Positions 1 to 8,691 are shown, numbered from the stretch's first letter. The stretch: 64,000 nt of DNA from Komagataeibacter medellinensis NBRC 3288 (GCF_000182745.2 NC_016027.1:2324001-2388000); one strand, 5' to 3'. Numbers and translations are program-made. The notes: generated by a model from the sequence alone, not told the origin.

Positions 1-2
1 CC

Positions 3-365
3 ACCCTGCTGGTCCGCCGCGCGCAGGATGATCTTGATGCCCAGCGCCCGCTTGATGCGGTGCAGGACATGGATGATGCGCTGCTACTTCAGCCTGAGGT
101 GGAAGTGCTGTGGCGCAACCGCGCGCAGGCGCGCCTTGTTGCCCGCAATCTCGATGGGGCGGTGGCGGATCTGGGTGTTGCGCTGCATCATGACGGGCGT
201 GACGTGATGGCGTGGAAAATCCTTGAGGATACCGAAGAGCAGCGTGGTGACTGGCAGGCAGCATGGAAAGCCTGGCAGCATGTGCTGCAGCTTGATCCCA
301 CCACGCCTGATGCCGACCATGAGACACAGAAGCTGCGCCTGAAGGCATTCGGGCAGCCGACCTGA
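3..365 (+). CDS. TPR-repeat protein, C-terminal fragment
   Basis: The frame is open from the window edge, so this is the last ~120 residues of a longer protein. The visible part is made of helix pairs typical of tetratricopeptide repeats: WRNRAQARLVARNLDGAVAD, then WKILEDTEEQRGDWQAAWKA ending in VLQLDPTTPDA. TPR arrays mediate protein-protein contacts; the partner cannot be told from this fragment. It ends 146 bp before the convergent MotB-like gene, with repeat copy A between. A GTG at 60 exists but the upstream codons read through without a stop, so it is probably not the start. Confidence 0.75.
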   Translation, partial: TLLVRRAQDDLDAQRPLDAVQDMDDALLLQPEVEVLWRNRAQARLVARNLDGAVADLGVALHHDGRDVMAWKILEDTEEQRGDWQAAWKAWQHVLQLDPTTPDADHETQKLRLKAFGQPT

Positions 366-380
366 TACCTGAATCATAAT

Positions 381-461
381 AGAAGTTCTTTGGGCGCCGC
401 CTTTTTTAAAAGGCGGCGTTCTTCAAAGATTTTCAAAAAAAGCTTCACCAAAAACTTTTCT
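381..461 (+). repeat. Interspersed nested-palindrome repeat, copy A
   Basis: The outer arms are AGAAGTTCTTTGG and CCAAAAACTTTTCT. Inside is a hairpin GCCGCCTTTTTT/AAAAGGCGGC with T/A runs on both sides, which can end transcription in both directions. It lies between two convergent genes (stops at 365 and 512). Related copies are at 7162, 10654, 22560 and 25411. Confidence 0.8.
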
Positions 462-511
462 AGGTTTGTGGTCGGTCAGGCAGGGGGTATCGCCTGCCAG
501 ATCCGGCGCGG

Positions 512-1474
512 TCAGCGATCCGTCAGGCGGAATTCGATTCGTCGGTTACGGGCAAAGGCTTCCGCCGTGGTACCTTTATCCAGCGGCTGGTAATCCGAAA
601 AGCCCGTCGCGGCCAGGTGGTGTGGGTCAATGCCCTCGGCAATCAGCAGCTTGACCACCGTGATGGCACGGGCGGATGACAGTTCCCAGTTGCTAGGGAA
701 GGCCGAGTGGATGGGCTGGCGGTCGGCATGGCCATCCACGCGCAGGATCCATGGCACATCGCCCGGAATCTGCTGGGCGACCTGCCGCAGCGTCTTGGCC
801 AGTACCTTGATCTCCTGAATGCCTTCGGGCGAGAGGTCGGCACCACCGGGCGGGAACAGCACCTCGCTCTGGAATACAAAGCGGTCCCCCACGATCTGCA
901 CGCCCTTGTGGTCCTGCATCACGTTGCGCAGGCGGCCAAAGAATTCGGAGCGGTAATGCTGCAACTGCTCCACCTTCTTCGCCAGCGCCACATTAAGCTG
1001 CATGCCCAGGTTGCTGATCTGGCGGTCACGGTCATGCACCGTGTCTTCCTCGGCCTCCAGGGCTACGCTCAGCGCGCTGAGTTGGGCATTGAGCTGGGCT
1101 ACCTGTTCATCAAGGGCCGTAGAATGGGCCTGAGCGCTGTCGCGCTCGCTGGTCTGCTGGTTGAGTTGGGCGGTCAGTGAGGTGGCGGTGGCCACATCCG
1201 CATCATGCGCCTTGTGCAGGCCGGCAACCTCGGCCTGCAGGGCAGTGGTATGGCTGTGTTCGAGCGAGAGCATCTGTCCCAGCCGTGCAACCTCGTGCTC
1301 CAGTTGATTGAGTGCCTGCTGGCGCTTGTTCAGCGCGACCGACAGGAACGCCTGCCCCAGCACAAAGACAAGCAGGACGAATATGATGACCATAAGCAGT
1401 GTTGACAGCGCATCAACATAGCCCGGCCATGCATTCAGTTCGGAACGGATAGAACGACGGGAACGACGCGCCAT
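512..1474 (-). CDS. MotB/OmpA-family stator-like protein
   Basis: This 320-residue protein has a short basic N-terminus, one membrane span (about 22-48) with an Asp at its start (GYVDALSTLL, D21) in the position of the proton-carrying Asp of MotB, a long coiled coil (about 50-150) and a C-terminal OmpA-like peptidoglycan-binding domain (about 185-318, with RVDGHAD and FARNRRIEFRL). Known relatives plug onto a MotA/ExbB-type channel and grip peptidoglycan. It follows the MotA-like gene by 26 bp, so the two likely form one ion-driven complex. No flagellar genes are near, so the driven machine is unknown. Confidence 0.85.
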   Translation of the reverse strand: MARRSRRSIRSELNAWPGYVDALSTLLMVIIFVLLVFVLGQAFLSVALNKRQQALNQLEHEVARLGQMLSLEHSHTTALQAEVAGLHKAHDADVATATSLTAQLNQQTSERDSAQAHSTALDEQVAQLNAQLSALSVALEAEEDTVHDRDRQISNLGMQLNVALAKKVEQLQHYRSEFFGRLRNVMQDHKGVQIVGDRFVFQSEVLFPPGGADLSPEGIQEIKVLAKTLRQVAQQIPGDVPWILRVDGHADRQPIHSAFPSNWELSSARAITVVKLLIAEGIDPHHLAATGFSDYQPLDKGTTAEAFARNRRIEFRLTDR

Positions 1475-1500
1475 GGAATGAACCTTGTCTTGATCTGCGG

Positions 1501-2547
1501 TCAGGAAGCGGAGTGGTTCGTTCCGGGCGCACTTGCGGCAATGGTGCGCGCAAGCAGGCGCAGGTCATTGCGGATATCAGTTGCCATCTGCTCACGCCCG
1601 GCAGCCGATTCCTGCACCAGCCGCGCCAGCAGCGATTCGATGCCCTGAAGGTGTTCCTCCCCCCGGTTATCAGCAAGAGCGGCCAGCCGGTCGTTCAGGG
1701 CCGTTAGCAGGCGTTGTTCCTGGGCGCGGGTTTCCTCGCTGCGCGCCATCAGGGTTTGCAGCTTTTCCATGTTCTCGGCCGTGTGCTCCAAAAGTGCCTG
1801 CACATAGGCCGGGACCGTCGCATCATTGCCGCCTACCTGTAGCCCGCCTGCGGAAAGACGGGTGATGGTGGCCAGCCATTCTTCCAGTTCGTTGAAGAAA
1901 CGTGTCTGTGCCTGCCCGGCTGTCAGGTCGAGGAAGCCCAGCACCAGTGCGCCCGCCAGCCCGAACATGGAGCCCGAGAAGGCGGTGCCCATGCCGTGCA
2001 GCGGCCCGGCCAGCCCGGATTTGAGCTGGTCGAACATGACATTCATGTCCCCGCTGCCCACGGTCATGTTGCCGATTACGTCGGCAATGGAGCCTACGGT
2101 CAGCAGCAGGCCATAGAACGTGCCCAGCAGGCCAAGGAAGATGAGCAGGCCGGTCAGGTAGCGCGAGAGTTCGCGCCCTTCGTCCAGCCGGGCGGAGAGG
2201 CTGTCGAGAAGTGACTGCATGACCGGGGCGGAGAGGGTCAGCCGACGGCCCTTATCGTGGGTGGCCAGCATGGATGCCATGGGGGCCAGCAAGCGCGGCG
2301 GCGGGGGGGCGGTCAGTCCTTCACGCGGGTGGCGCAGGATGTTGACCCAGCGCACTTCGGGTATCAGGCGAAGGATCATGCTGATGTTCCACCCGATACC
2401 CAGTAGCAGGATACCCACAATCAGTCCGTCCAGCCAGGGATTGTTGCAGAAAGCCTGGTAGAGTGTGGAGGAAAGCAGAGCTGTGACAGCCCCGACGGCC
2501 AGAAGAAAAAGCAGGACGCGTACTAGATAGGTCGTCGGTCGTGTCAC
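1501..2547 (-). CDS. MotA/TolQ/ExbB-like proton channel protein
   Basis: This 348-residue protein has four predicted membrane spans: two near the N-terminus (about 8-30 and 38-62), then YLTGLLIFLGLLGTFYGLLL (about 128-150) and a span around GTAFSGSMFGLAGALVLGFL. The Gly-rich spans and the LGLLGTFYG motif are typical of the MotA/TolQ/ExbB family, which forms the ring of an ion-driven stator. About 130 mostly helical cytoplasmic residues follow. It sits between a secreted OmpA-like gene (13 bp upstream) and the MotB-like gene. A flagellar role is not supported by context. Confidence 0.85.
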   Translation of the reverse strand: MTRPTTYLVRVLLFLLAVGAVTALLSSTLYQAFCNNPWLDGLIVGILLLGIGWNISMILRLIPEVRWVNILRHPREGLTAPPPPRLLAPMASMLATHDKGRRLTLSAPVMQSLLDSLSARLDEGRELSRYLTGLLIFLGLLGTFYGLLLTVGSIADVIGNMTVGSGDMNVMFDQLKSGLAGPLHGMGTAFSGSMFGLAGALVLGFLDLTAGQAQTRFFNELEEWLATITRLSAGGLQVGGNDATVPAYVQALLEHTAENMEKLQTLMARSEETRAQEQRLLTALNDRLAALADNRGEEHLQGIESLLARLVQESAAGREQMATDIRNDLRLLARTIAASAPGTNHSAS

Positions 2548-2559
2548 GCAGGGATTTCC

Positions 2560-3345
2560 TTAATGCGGGGGTGGAGTGGAGGATGTTGAGGCCACCACAC
2601 CGGAGCGGGTGACGTCAACACAATCCGCACCGGCACCCTGTGCATTTTCCCCCGGCAGGCCCACTGCGCGGACATAGATGCGCGTGGATGCCAGCCCGGC
2701 ATGAATCAGCACCGAGCGCGCGGCCAGCCCGCGTGAGAGCGCTACCCGGCGCGGGGTGGAAGGGTCATCCGCCCGGCCTTCGCCATAAGCGACGATATCT
2801 ACATGCTGGTCAGGCAGTTTCTGCATGACCGTGGCAAATGTCTGTAGTGCCGCGATCATGCGCGGGTTCATGGCATCGGACTGCGCGGTGAAGTGCAGGC
2901 GCGTGCCCCCGGTCAGCTTCTCCGCCCGGCCACGGGCCTGCGGATCGGCCTTGACTTCGGGTGGGGGAGGGAAGGGATGTGCAGGCACGTGCAGTTCAGG
3001 CGGACGCAGCACCGGGTTGGCGGGTGGCTGTGTCGCCACTGGCGGCAGGGCCGCTATGGCTGCGGGCGAGGCAACGGCGGTGGCTGGCGCGTGGCTGCCG
3101 GGAATGTCGTCATGCACCTCCTCACCATCCGTATTATCCTGTGATGCGGACAGGCTTCCCCCGCTGGGCAGCAGGGTCGGGTGCTTCTGTGGGGTGCCAA
3201 GGGCATCGAGCGCGCCCCGGCTGGTTGTGACCTGGGCATGGGCCTGCATGCCGGGGCCAGCCATGACACTGGCGATCAGGCCCGTGAGCGCAATCCCGCG
3301 CAGGCAGGAGCGGGATGGAAACCGGCGGAAAAGGGAAGAGGTCAT
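2560..3345 (-). CDS. Secreted Pro-rich protein with OmpA-like C-terminus
   Basis: The 261-residue form starting at 3345 begins with a clear signal peptide (basic MTSSLFRRFPSRS, hydrophobic core, MQAHAQ cleavage region). A long frame upstream would overlap suhB, so 3345 (or 3354) is preferred. The middle is Pro/Ala rich (about 70-160) and probably extended. The C-terminal ~100 residues (VDIVAYGEGRADD, RRVALSRGLAARSVLIHAGL) match the pattern of OmpA-like domains, although some peptidoglycan-binding residues are not obvious. It lies in line with the MotA/MotB-like genes and may be a periplasmic partner of that channel. Confidence 0.7.
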   Translation of the reverse strand: MTSSLFRRFPSRSCLRGIALTGLIASVMAGPGMQAHAQVTTSRGALDALGTPQKHPTLLPSGGSLSASQDNTDGEEVHDDIPGSHAPATAVASPAAIAALPPVATQPPANPVLRPPELHVPAHPFPPPPEVKADPQARGRAEKLTGGTRLHFTAQSDAMNPRMIAALQTFATVMQKLPDQHVDIVAYGEGRADDPSTPRRVALSRGLAARSVLIHAGLASTRIYVRAVGLPGENAQGAGADCVDVTRSGVVASTSSTPPPH

Positions 3346-3424
3346 GTACTGCATCGTAACCGGCAGGCTACCGGGCGATGGGGGGTGGCGCAATCGGCAA
3401 AGCGCCGACTGCCCCACCGGGCCT

Positions 3425-4246
3425 TCAGCCAATGCTGCTGGCAACCAGTTCGCGCAGGGGGGCGTGCAGGTGGGTATTGCCCGCCACTGCATCAATCGAG
3501 GCACCGATATCGTTGAGGTCTACGCCCTCGGGGTCGGTGGCGTAGCCGCCCGCCTCACGCACCAGCAGAATGCCGGCGGCACAGTCCCACGGCTTGATGC
3601 CCAGTTCCCAGTAGCCATCGTAGCGACCCGCAGCCACCCAGGCCAGGTCAAGGGCGGCGGCGCCGAATCGGCGTATGCCCGCCACCTGCGGCATGAGCGT
3701 GCCCAGCGTGCGCGCGAATGACAGGCGGTTGCGCGCCGAGACCTTGGCAAACGGGATACCGGTGGCGAACAGCGCCTCGTTCATTGAACGGCGGCCCGAT
3801 ACGCGCAGCCTGCGATCATTGAGGAACGCGCCCACGCCCTTTTCCGCCCAGAACATCTCGTTGGCGGCAGGGTTGTACACCAGACCGGCCACGATCTCGA
3901 TCGTGTCATCGGGCAGACGGCGCTGCAGGCCGATTGAGATGGCCCAGTGCGGGATGCCGTGCAGGAAGTTGCTCGTTCCGTCCAGCGGGTCAACCACCCA
4001 ACGCCACGTCCAGCCCTCGTTACCCGATGCGCCGCTTTCTTCCATCAGGAAGGCGTAACCGGGGCGTGCGCGGGCCAGTTCCTCGCGGATGGTCGTTTCG
4101 GCTCGCAGGTCGGCCTGCGACACGAAATCGCCCGGGCCCTTGATGCTGACCTGGAGCTGCTCGACTTCGCTGAAGTCACGCAGAAGACGGCGTGCGGCCT
4201 TCTGGGCAGCGTTCTGCATCACCGTCATATGGGGAGAGAGTCGCAT
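3425..4246 (-). CDS. suhB: Inositol monophosphatase family protein
   Basis: This 273-residue Mg2+-dependent phosphatase of the SuhB/IMPase family carries the metal site MEESG, the signature WVVDPLDGTSNFLHGIPHW and the C-terminal motif GIKPWDCAAGILLVREAGG. The family hydrolyses inositol-1-phosphate or related sugar phosphates; in Enterobacteria SuhB also joins rRNA antitermination complexes. A longer frame reaches 4333, but conserved sequence begins at MRLSPHMTVM (4246). It lies between efp and the secreted OmpA-like gene on the same strand and may lead into the stator genes. Confidence 0.9.
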   Translation of the reverse strand: MRLSPHMTVMQNAAQKAARRLLRDFSEVEQLQVSIKGPGDFVSQADLRAETTIREELARARPGYAFLMEESGASGNEGWTWRWVVDPLDGTSNFLHGIPHWAISIGLQRRLPDDTIEIVAGLVYNPAANEMFWAEKGVGAFLNDRRLRVSGRRSMNEALFATGIPFAKVSARNRLSFARTLGTLMPQVAGIRRFGAAALDLAWVAAGRYDGYWELGIKPWDCAAGILLVREAGGYATDPEGVDLNDIGASIDAVAGNTHLHAPLRELVASSIG

Positions 4247-4302
4247 TGCCACGGTGATCGGTCCTGTCTGGTTCGTGCGGTGGGATGGAGGGTTTGGGGA
4301 TG

Positions 4303-4345
4303 AAAAAACCGGCCCGTGCCAGGGTGCGGACACCCCGGCAGGATG
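4303..4345 (-). terminator. Possible terminator after efp
   Basis: On the minus strand a GC-rich stretch able to pair CCGG...GTG with CAC...CCGG runs into six T residues (4303-4308). It lies between the efp stop and suhB. The stem is imperfect, so this is tentative. Confidence 0.35.
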
Positions 4346-4354
4346 GGCAGGTGG

Positions 4355-4921
4355 TCAGGACTTGGCGCGCTCGACGTAGCTGCTGTCCTCGGTGCGGACC
4401 ACGATACGCTCACCTGCTTCGATGAAGGGGGGCACCATGGTCTTGACGCCATTGGACAGGCGTGCGGGCTTGTAGGACGAGCTTGCCGTCTGGCCCTTCA
4501 CCACGGGATCGGCCTCGACCACTTCCAGCGTGACCTGCGCGGGCAGGACAACGCCAACCGGGTCGCCTTCCACCAGGTTCAGGATCAGCGTCATGTTGTC
4601 CTGCAGGAACGGCGCCTGGTCCCCCAGCAGGTCCAGCGGCAGCAGCAGCTGCTCGAACGTCTCGGGGTCCATCAGCACGATGTTGTCACCGTCCATGTAG
4701 GAGTAGGTGTATTCCTTCTCCTCGGTCATCAGGCGTTCGACGGTATCGGCGGTGCGCCAGCGTTCGTTGGTCTTGTTGCCGGTCTTGAGGTCGCGCATCT
4801 CCACCTGGATGAAGGCGCCGCCCTTGCCCGGGGTGATGATCTGCTGCTTCAGGACCGTCCAGCGACGGCCGTCGTGCTCAATAACCTGTCCGGCGCGGAT
4901 CAGGTTTGCCTGCTGCTTCAT
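4355..4921 (-). CDS. efp: Translation elongation factor P
   Basis: This 188-residue EF-P has the usual length and three-domain beta-barrel layout. EF-P binds stalled ribosomes and helps form peptide bonds at polyproline stretches. The tip loop reads ITPGKGGAF, so Lys33 is the residue modified by EpmA/EpmB. The C-terminal domain reads GERIVVRTEDSSYVERAKS. The gene is next to epmB and close to epmA, so both known modifying enzymes are encoded beside their substrate. Confidence 0.97.
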   Translation of the reverse strand: MKQQANLIRAGQVIEHDGRRWTVLKQQIITPGKGGAFIQVEMRDLKTGNKTNERWRTADTVERLMTEEKEYTYSYMDGDNIVLMDPETFEQLLLPLDLLGDQAPFLQDNMTLILNLVEGDPVGVVLPAQVTLEVVEADPVVKGQTASSSYKPARLSNGVKTMVPPFIEAGERIVVRTEDSSYVERAKS

Positions 4922-5017
4922 GGTGGTCCCTGTATGGTTGTGGGAAGTATGGCGGTTCGGCTTCTAACGCCCCGCGCGCGGAAGGGCAAGGTTGCGGGCT
5001 GTCTTTTCGCCCGCGTT

Positions 5018-6088
5018 TTACCCGTGTTCACGCGCCAGGCGGTGGATTGTGCCATCGGGAGCGACCGCGTGCAGGTATCCATCAGGCCCTTCATGCAGGT
5101 AGTCGGGCGCAATCGGAACCTTGCCATGGCCACCAGGAATATCAATTACATAGGTTGGCCAGGCGATGCCTGTTACCCGCCCGCGCAGGCTGGCCAGCAG
5201 GCGCTGCCCCTCGCGTATGGGCACATGAAAGCGCGCGGTGCCGGGGGCAGGATCAAGCTGGTGCAGGTAATAGGGGCGGATGCGGGTGGCCACCTGCGCG
5301 CGCAGCAGTGCTTCGAGTGCATCGGGCGTGTCATTCACCCCGCGCAGCAGCACGGATTGGCCCAGCACGGGAATGGCGCGCACCTGCACGCGGCGGATGG
5401 CGGCGCGAGCTTGGGGCGTCAGTTCACGGGCATGGTTGACATGCACCACCAGCCACATGGAGCGTGAGGTCTCCAGTGCCGCCGCCATCTCTTCATCCAG
5501 TCGGTCGGGGTCGGCCACGGGCACGCGGGAATGGATGCGGATGGTGTGGATGTGCGCCATCCCCTCCAGCGCCACCATGATCGCGCGCATGCGGCGCGGT
5601 GAGAGCATGAGCGGGTCGCCGCCGGTCATCACCACTTCATGAATGTCCGGGTGCGTGCGCAGCCACTCCAGCGCGCGGTTTAGCGCCGCATCATCCAGCA
5701 CGCCGCCGCCGGGGCCGACATGTTCGCGGCGGAAGCAGAACCGGCAGTACAGCGGGCAGACCAGCAGTGGCTTGAGCAATGCGCGGTCGGCATAACGGTG
5801 CACGATGCCCGGCACGGGGGAAAGTGCGTCATCCCCGATCGGGTCCGGGTCTTCCGTCAGGTCCGTCTCGCATTCCGCCGCATCGGGTATGACCTGCCGA
5901 CCGATCGGGTCATCGGGGGTCTCGATCAGATTGGCGAAAGCAGGCGGAATGGCCGTGGCATAGTCTTTTGCCACCTGTTCCAGGCCCGGCGCCTGCGCAG
6001 GTGTAATCAGGCCCGCCGCAAGCAGATCGGCCACGCTGCGCAGTGTACGGGGGGGTGGAGTAAGGGGGGGATTGACCGCGGATGCCAT
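5018..6088 (-). CDS. epmB: EF-P (lysine) 2,3-aminomutase, radical SAM
   Basis: This 356-residue protein belongs to the lysine 2,3-aminomutase-like radical SAM family. The iron-sulphur motif CPLYCRFCFRRE (CxxxCxxC) is clear, followed by VVMTGGDPLMLSPRRM and RIHSRVPV. It is shorter than clostridial lysine aminomutase, as expected for EpmB, which makes (R)-beta-lysine for EF-P. The start at 6088 gives MASAVNPPL; the longer frame to 6415 would run through epmA. It lies 96 bp upstream of efp and divergent from epmA. Confidence 0.93.
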   Translation of the reverse strand: MASAVNPPLTPPPRTLRSVADLLAAGLITPAQAPGLEQVAKDYATAIPPAFANLIETPDDPIGRQVIPDAAECETDLTEDPDPIGDDALSPVPGIVHRYADRALLKPLLVCPLYCRFCFRREHVGPGGGVLDDAALNRALEWLRTHPDIHEVVMTGGDPLMLSPRRMRAIMVALEGMAHIHTIRIHSRVPVADPDRLDEEMAAALETSRSMWLVVHVNHARELTPQARAAIRRVQVRAIPVLGQSVLLRGVNDTPDALEALLRAQVATRIRPYYLHQLDPAPGTARFHVPIREGQRLLASLRGRVTGIAWPTYVIDIPGGHGKVPIAPDYLHEGPDGYLHAVAPDGTIHRLAREHG

Positions 6089-6129
6089 GGGGGGGCTGTA
6101 CTGCGCGGGCCAGCCTGCTGCAACCGGAG

Positions 6130-7161
6130 ATGTCCCGCCCCATGACCGATTCCGTAACGTCCCGCCCCGATCCCGTGCATATTGCCGACCGCCTGCCCTT
6201 CCTGCTGCGTCGTAACCTGGTGTTGCGTGGGGTACGGGCGTTTTTTGATGCGCGGGGCTACCTGGAAGTCGAAACCCCCTATGCCGTGCCGACTCCGGGT
6301 GAGGAAGTGCACCTGAAGGTCTTTGCCACCGAGCGCACGGGCGCGGATGGCAGCCGACAGAAGCTGTGGCTGCATACCAGCCCGGAATTTGCCATGAAGC
6401 GCATTGTGGCGGCAACCGGCCTGCCGGTGTACCAACTGGCGCGGGTGTGGCGGAACGCGGAAGGCAGCAGGCTGCACGCGCATGAGTTCACCATGCTGGA
6501 ATGGTACCGTCCCGGCGCCACGCTGGATGGCCTGATGGATGAAACCGAAACCCTGCTGCGCGCCGTGCTGCCGCCCGTGGTAAGGATGGGGGGGGATGAC
6601 ATCGGTATCGCCGCCCCCTTCGAGCGCCTGACGGTGGCCGAAGCCTTCCGTTGCCATGTGGGTGTGGACATTCTGGCCAATGAGGGTGATGCCCCGGCGC
6701 TGGCACGCGCTGCGGGGTGCGCGCTCCGTAATGGCGAGACATGGGAGGATCTGTTCTTCCGCCTGATGATGGCGCATGTGGAACCCTATATTGGCCGTAC
6801 ATGCCCCACTTTCCTCACCCACTGGCCTGCAAGCCAGGCGGCCCTGGCGCGCCGCGACCCGGCTGACCCGCGCGTGGCGCTGCGGTTTGAACTATATGCA
6901 GGCGGGATTGAACTGGCCAATGCGTTCGAGGAACTGACCGACAGCACCGAGCAGCGCCAGCGTTTCGTGACCGACCGGGCGCGGCGCCTGGCATCATACC
7001 CGCATGAGGCGGGTCTGGACTGGCCGGTGGATGAAGCGTTCCTTGCCGCACTCGATAGCCTGCCGCCATGCGCGGGCATAGCGCTCGGGTTTGACCGGCT
7101 GGTGATGCTGGCGGCGGGAACAGGGCGTATTGCCGACGTACAGTGGCTGGGAGAAGGATAA
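6130..7161 (+). CDS. epmA: EF-P--(R)-beta-lysine ligase
   Basis: This 343-residue protein is the class II lysyl-tRNA synthetase catalytic core without the anticodon-binding domain. Motifs visible are FFDARGYLEVETPYAVPTPG (motif 1), HTSPEFAMKR, VWRNAEGSRLHAHEFTMLEW (motif 2), ELANAFEELTD and GIALGFDRLVMLAAG (motif 3). EpmA activates (R)-beta-lysine and attaches it to EF-P. GGAG just precedes the ATG at 6130; an in-frame ATG at 6142 is an alternative. It is divergent from epmB with about 40 bp between. Confidence 0.93.
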   Translation: MSRPMTDSVTSRPDPVHIADRLPFLLRRNLVLRGVRAFFDARGYLEVETPYAVPTPGEEVHLKVFATERTGADGSRQKLWLHTSPEFAMKRIVAATGLPVYQLARVWRNAEGSRLHAHEFTMLEWYRPGATLDGLMDETETLLRAVLPPVVRMGGDDIGIAAPFERLTVAEAFRCHVGVDILANEGDAPALARAAGCALRNGETWEDLFFRLMMAHVEPYIGRTCPTFLTHWPASQAALARRDPADPRVALRFELYAGGIELANAFEELTDSTEQRQRFVTDRARRLASYPHEAGLDWPVDEAFLAALDSLPPCAGIALGFDRLVMLAAGTGRIADVQWLGEG

Positions 7162-7237
7162 CAAAAGTTTCCGGGTGCCGCCTTTAATTTCAAAAAGGCG
7201 GCGTTCTCCCCAAACACTTTCCGGGGAAAGCTTCCCC
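7162..7237 (+). repeat. Interspersed nested-palindrome repeat, copy B
   Basis: This diverged copy in the same orientation as copy A has the inner hairpin GCCGCCTTTAATTTC/AAAAAGGCGGC and a second palindrome CTTTCCGGGGAAAG. It fills the gap between convergent epmA (stop 7161) and thiE (stop 7254). Confidence 0.7.
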
Positions 7238-7253
7238 TACGACTGCTTCGGCT

Positions 7254-7889
7254 TCAGGCGTCTTCCGCTGCGGCGATGGCCGCATTCATGGCCTGTACGC
7301 CCGCACCCGGCCCATCGGGGTGAGACCACACCGCGCTGATAACCGACAGGAAATCCGCCCCCGCGCGCACTAGCGCGCCGCAGTTGGCTGGCGTGATGCC
7401 ACCAATGGCCACCACGGGCAGTTCGATCATGCTGCTCCACCATGTGAGCAGGGCCGGGTCCGCGCGGACTTCCGTTTCCTTGGAGGGCGAGGGGAAAAAG
7501 GCCCCGAACGCTACGTAATCCGCCCCGGCCTCACCCGCGCGCAGCGCCATGTCACGGCTGTCGTAGCATGAAACGCCCAGTTGCAGGTCAGCCCCCAGGA
7601 TACGGCGTGCGGTAGCAACATCCCCGTCATCCATGCCCACATGCGCGCCATCGCACCCGCAGGCCACGGCAAGGTCGGGGCGGTCGTTGAGGATGAAGGC
7701 CACGTTGCGTGCGTGCGCTACGGGCTGGAGCACATCCACCGCACGGTGGATCGTATCGTCCGGCACGTTTTTCAGGCGGAGTTGAACGGCTGCGACCGGG
7801 CCTGCGTCCAGCGCCTCGGCAAGGCAGGGGGCGAAAGCCGCAGGGTCGAGCGATTCGGGGGTGATGAGGTAGAGTTGGCAATCATTCAT
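7254..7889 (-). CDS. thiE: Thiamine phosphate synthase
   Basis: This 211-residue TIM-barrel enzyme joins HMP-pyrophosphate and thiazole phosphate to thiamine monophosphate. Family motifs are visible: VQLRLKN, FILNDRPDLAVACGCDGAHV, GVSCYDS, ADYVAFGAFFPSPSKE, VVAIGGITPANCGALVRAGA and DFLSVISAVW. The length is normal. No other thiamine gene is near, and no TPP riboswitch was recognised upstream. Confidence 0.93.
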   Translation of the reverse strand: MNDCQLYLITPESLDPAAFAPCLAEALDAGPVAAVQLRLKNVPDDTIHRAVDVLQPVAHARNVAFILNDRPDLAVACGCDGAHVGMDDGDVATARRILGADLQLGVSCYDSRDMALRAGEAGADYVAFGAFFPSPSKETEVRADPALLTWWSSMIELPVVAIGGITPANCGALVRAGADFLSVISAVWSHPDGPGAGVQAMNAAIAAAEDA

Positions 7890-7948
7890 GTCATGCTGAT
7901 CCTATGCCACGGCGGGGATGGCGAACAGCCCCCGCATGGTACGGGCAT

Positions 7949-8368
7949 TCATGGTGCCCGGTGTGCGCGCAGGTAGCGCGCCAGGGCTTCCCCCGCACCA
8001 TCGGGGGGCAGGTCGAATGTTGCGGGCCGCACGTCCAGTACCTGCCCGCCTGTAACCCGTGCCAGCGCGTGCAGTGCGCGCTGCTGTGCGGGCGGGGCCT
8101 GTACGATCACGCCATCCAGTCCCGCCCGCAGCCCCGTACCGGCAAACCCTGCCGCCAGCCCGCAATCCAGCAGGGCAGGCAGCGTACAGTCTGCCACGAC
8201 CGCCTGCCACCACTCCACCCCCATGAAGCATCCAGCCCCGGGTGGGGAAACCACACGGCATTCCACGCGTAACGACATCACCACCGCCATGACCCGCGCC
8301 ACGTCGGGCGCGCTGGCAACGGTGACATGGGCAGGCGCGTGCATAGAATGGTCATGTTTGTCGATCAT
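7949..8368 (-). CDS. Hypothetical protein
   Basis: This 139-residue protein (start MIDKHDHSM; an in-frame ATG further upstream is possible) is not recognised. It is Ala/Val rich and looks soluble, with alternating strand/helix segments (HVTVASAPDVARVMAVVMSL). It lies 59 bp upstream of thiE on the same strand and could be cotranscribed with it, and is divergent from the small gene preceding zapA. Confidence 0.55.
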   Translation of the reverse strand: MIDKHDHSMHAPAHVTVASAPDVARVMAVVMSLRVECRVVSPPGAGCFMGVEWWQAVVADCTLPALLDCGLAAGFAGTGLRAGLDGVIVQAPPAQQRALHALARVTGGQVLDVRPATFDLPPDGAGEALARYLRAHRAP

Positions 8369-8424
8369 GCTTGACGTTGAAACCACACCGGGCGATCAGT
8401 GCAAGGGGAGGAATGAGGAAAAGG

Positions 8425-8688
8425 ATGAACGTGTCTGACATTATCATGCCATCGGAACAGGAAGCGGCGTACACGCCCCCGGCCTCCGGGCAGGACCCGG
8501 CAGACCGTCTTGAACTTGCCCTCAACCGCATTGCCTTCGCCCTTGATCGCAGGGCGAAACAGGCGGTCATCGCGGCCTCAGCCCCGGCGGATGTAGACCT
8601 GCAGGCGCTGGCGGCCAATATCGATGTCCTGATTGCCCGCGTGCGTGATGTGCTGGGCGAGGATAGCCCCGAGGGCCGGAAGGAATAG
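8425..8688 (+). CDS. Small hypothetical protein upstream of zapA
   Basis: This 87-residue mostly helical protein has a disordered N-terminus followed by RLELALNRIAFALDRRAKQA and LQALAANIDVLIARVRDVLG, a coiled-coil-like pattern. The ATG at 8425 follows GAGGAAAAGG; an ATG at 8413 is less well placed. It ends 3 bp before zapA, so the two are surely cotranscribed. A link to cell division is inferred only from position. Confidence 0.7.
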   Translation: MNVSDIIMPSEQEAAYTPPASGQDPADRLELALNRIAFALDRRAKQAVIAASAPADVDLQALAANIDVLIARVRDVLGEDSPEGRKE

Positions 8689-8691
8689 GCG

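Noticed and set aside
512-2547. Flagellar motor genes or a Zorya defence system
   Set aside because: No flagellar genes and no ZorC/ZorD-like gene are near; only the channel pair is shared with those systems.
7890-7948. TPP riboswitch for thiE
   Set aside because: The gap before thiE is too short and lacks the conserved THI-box sequence.
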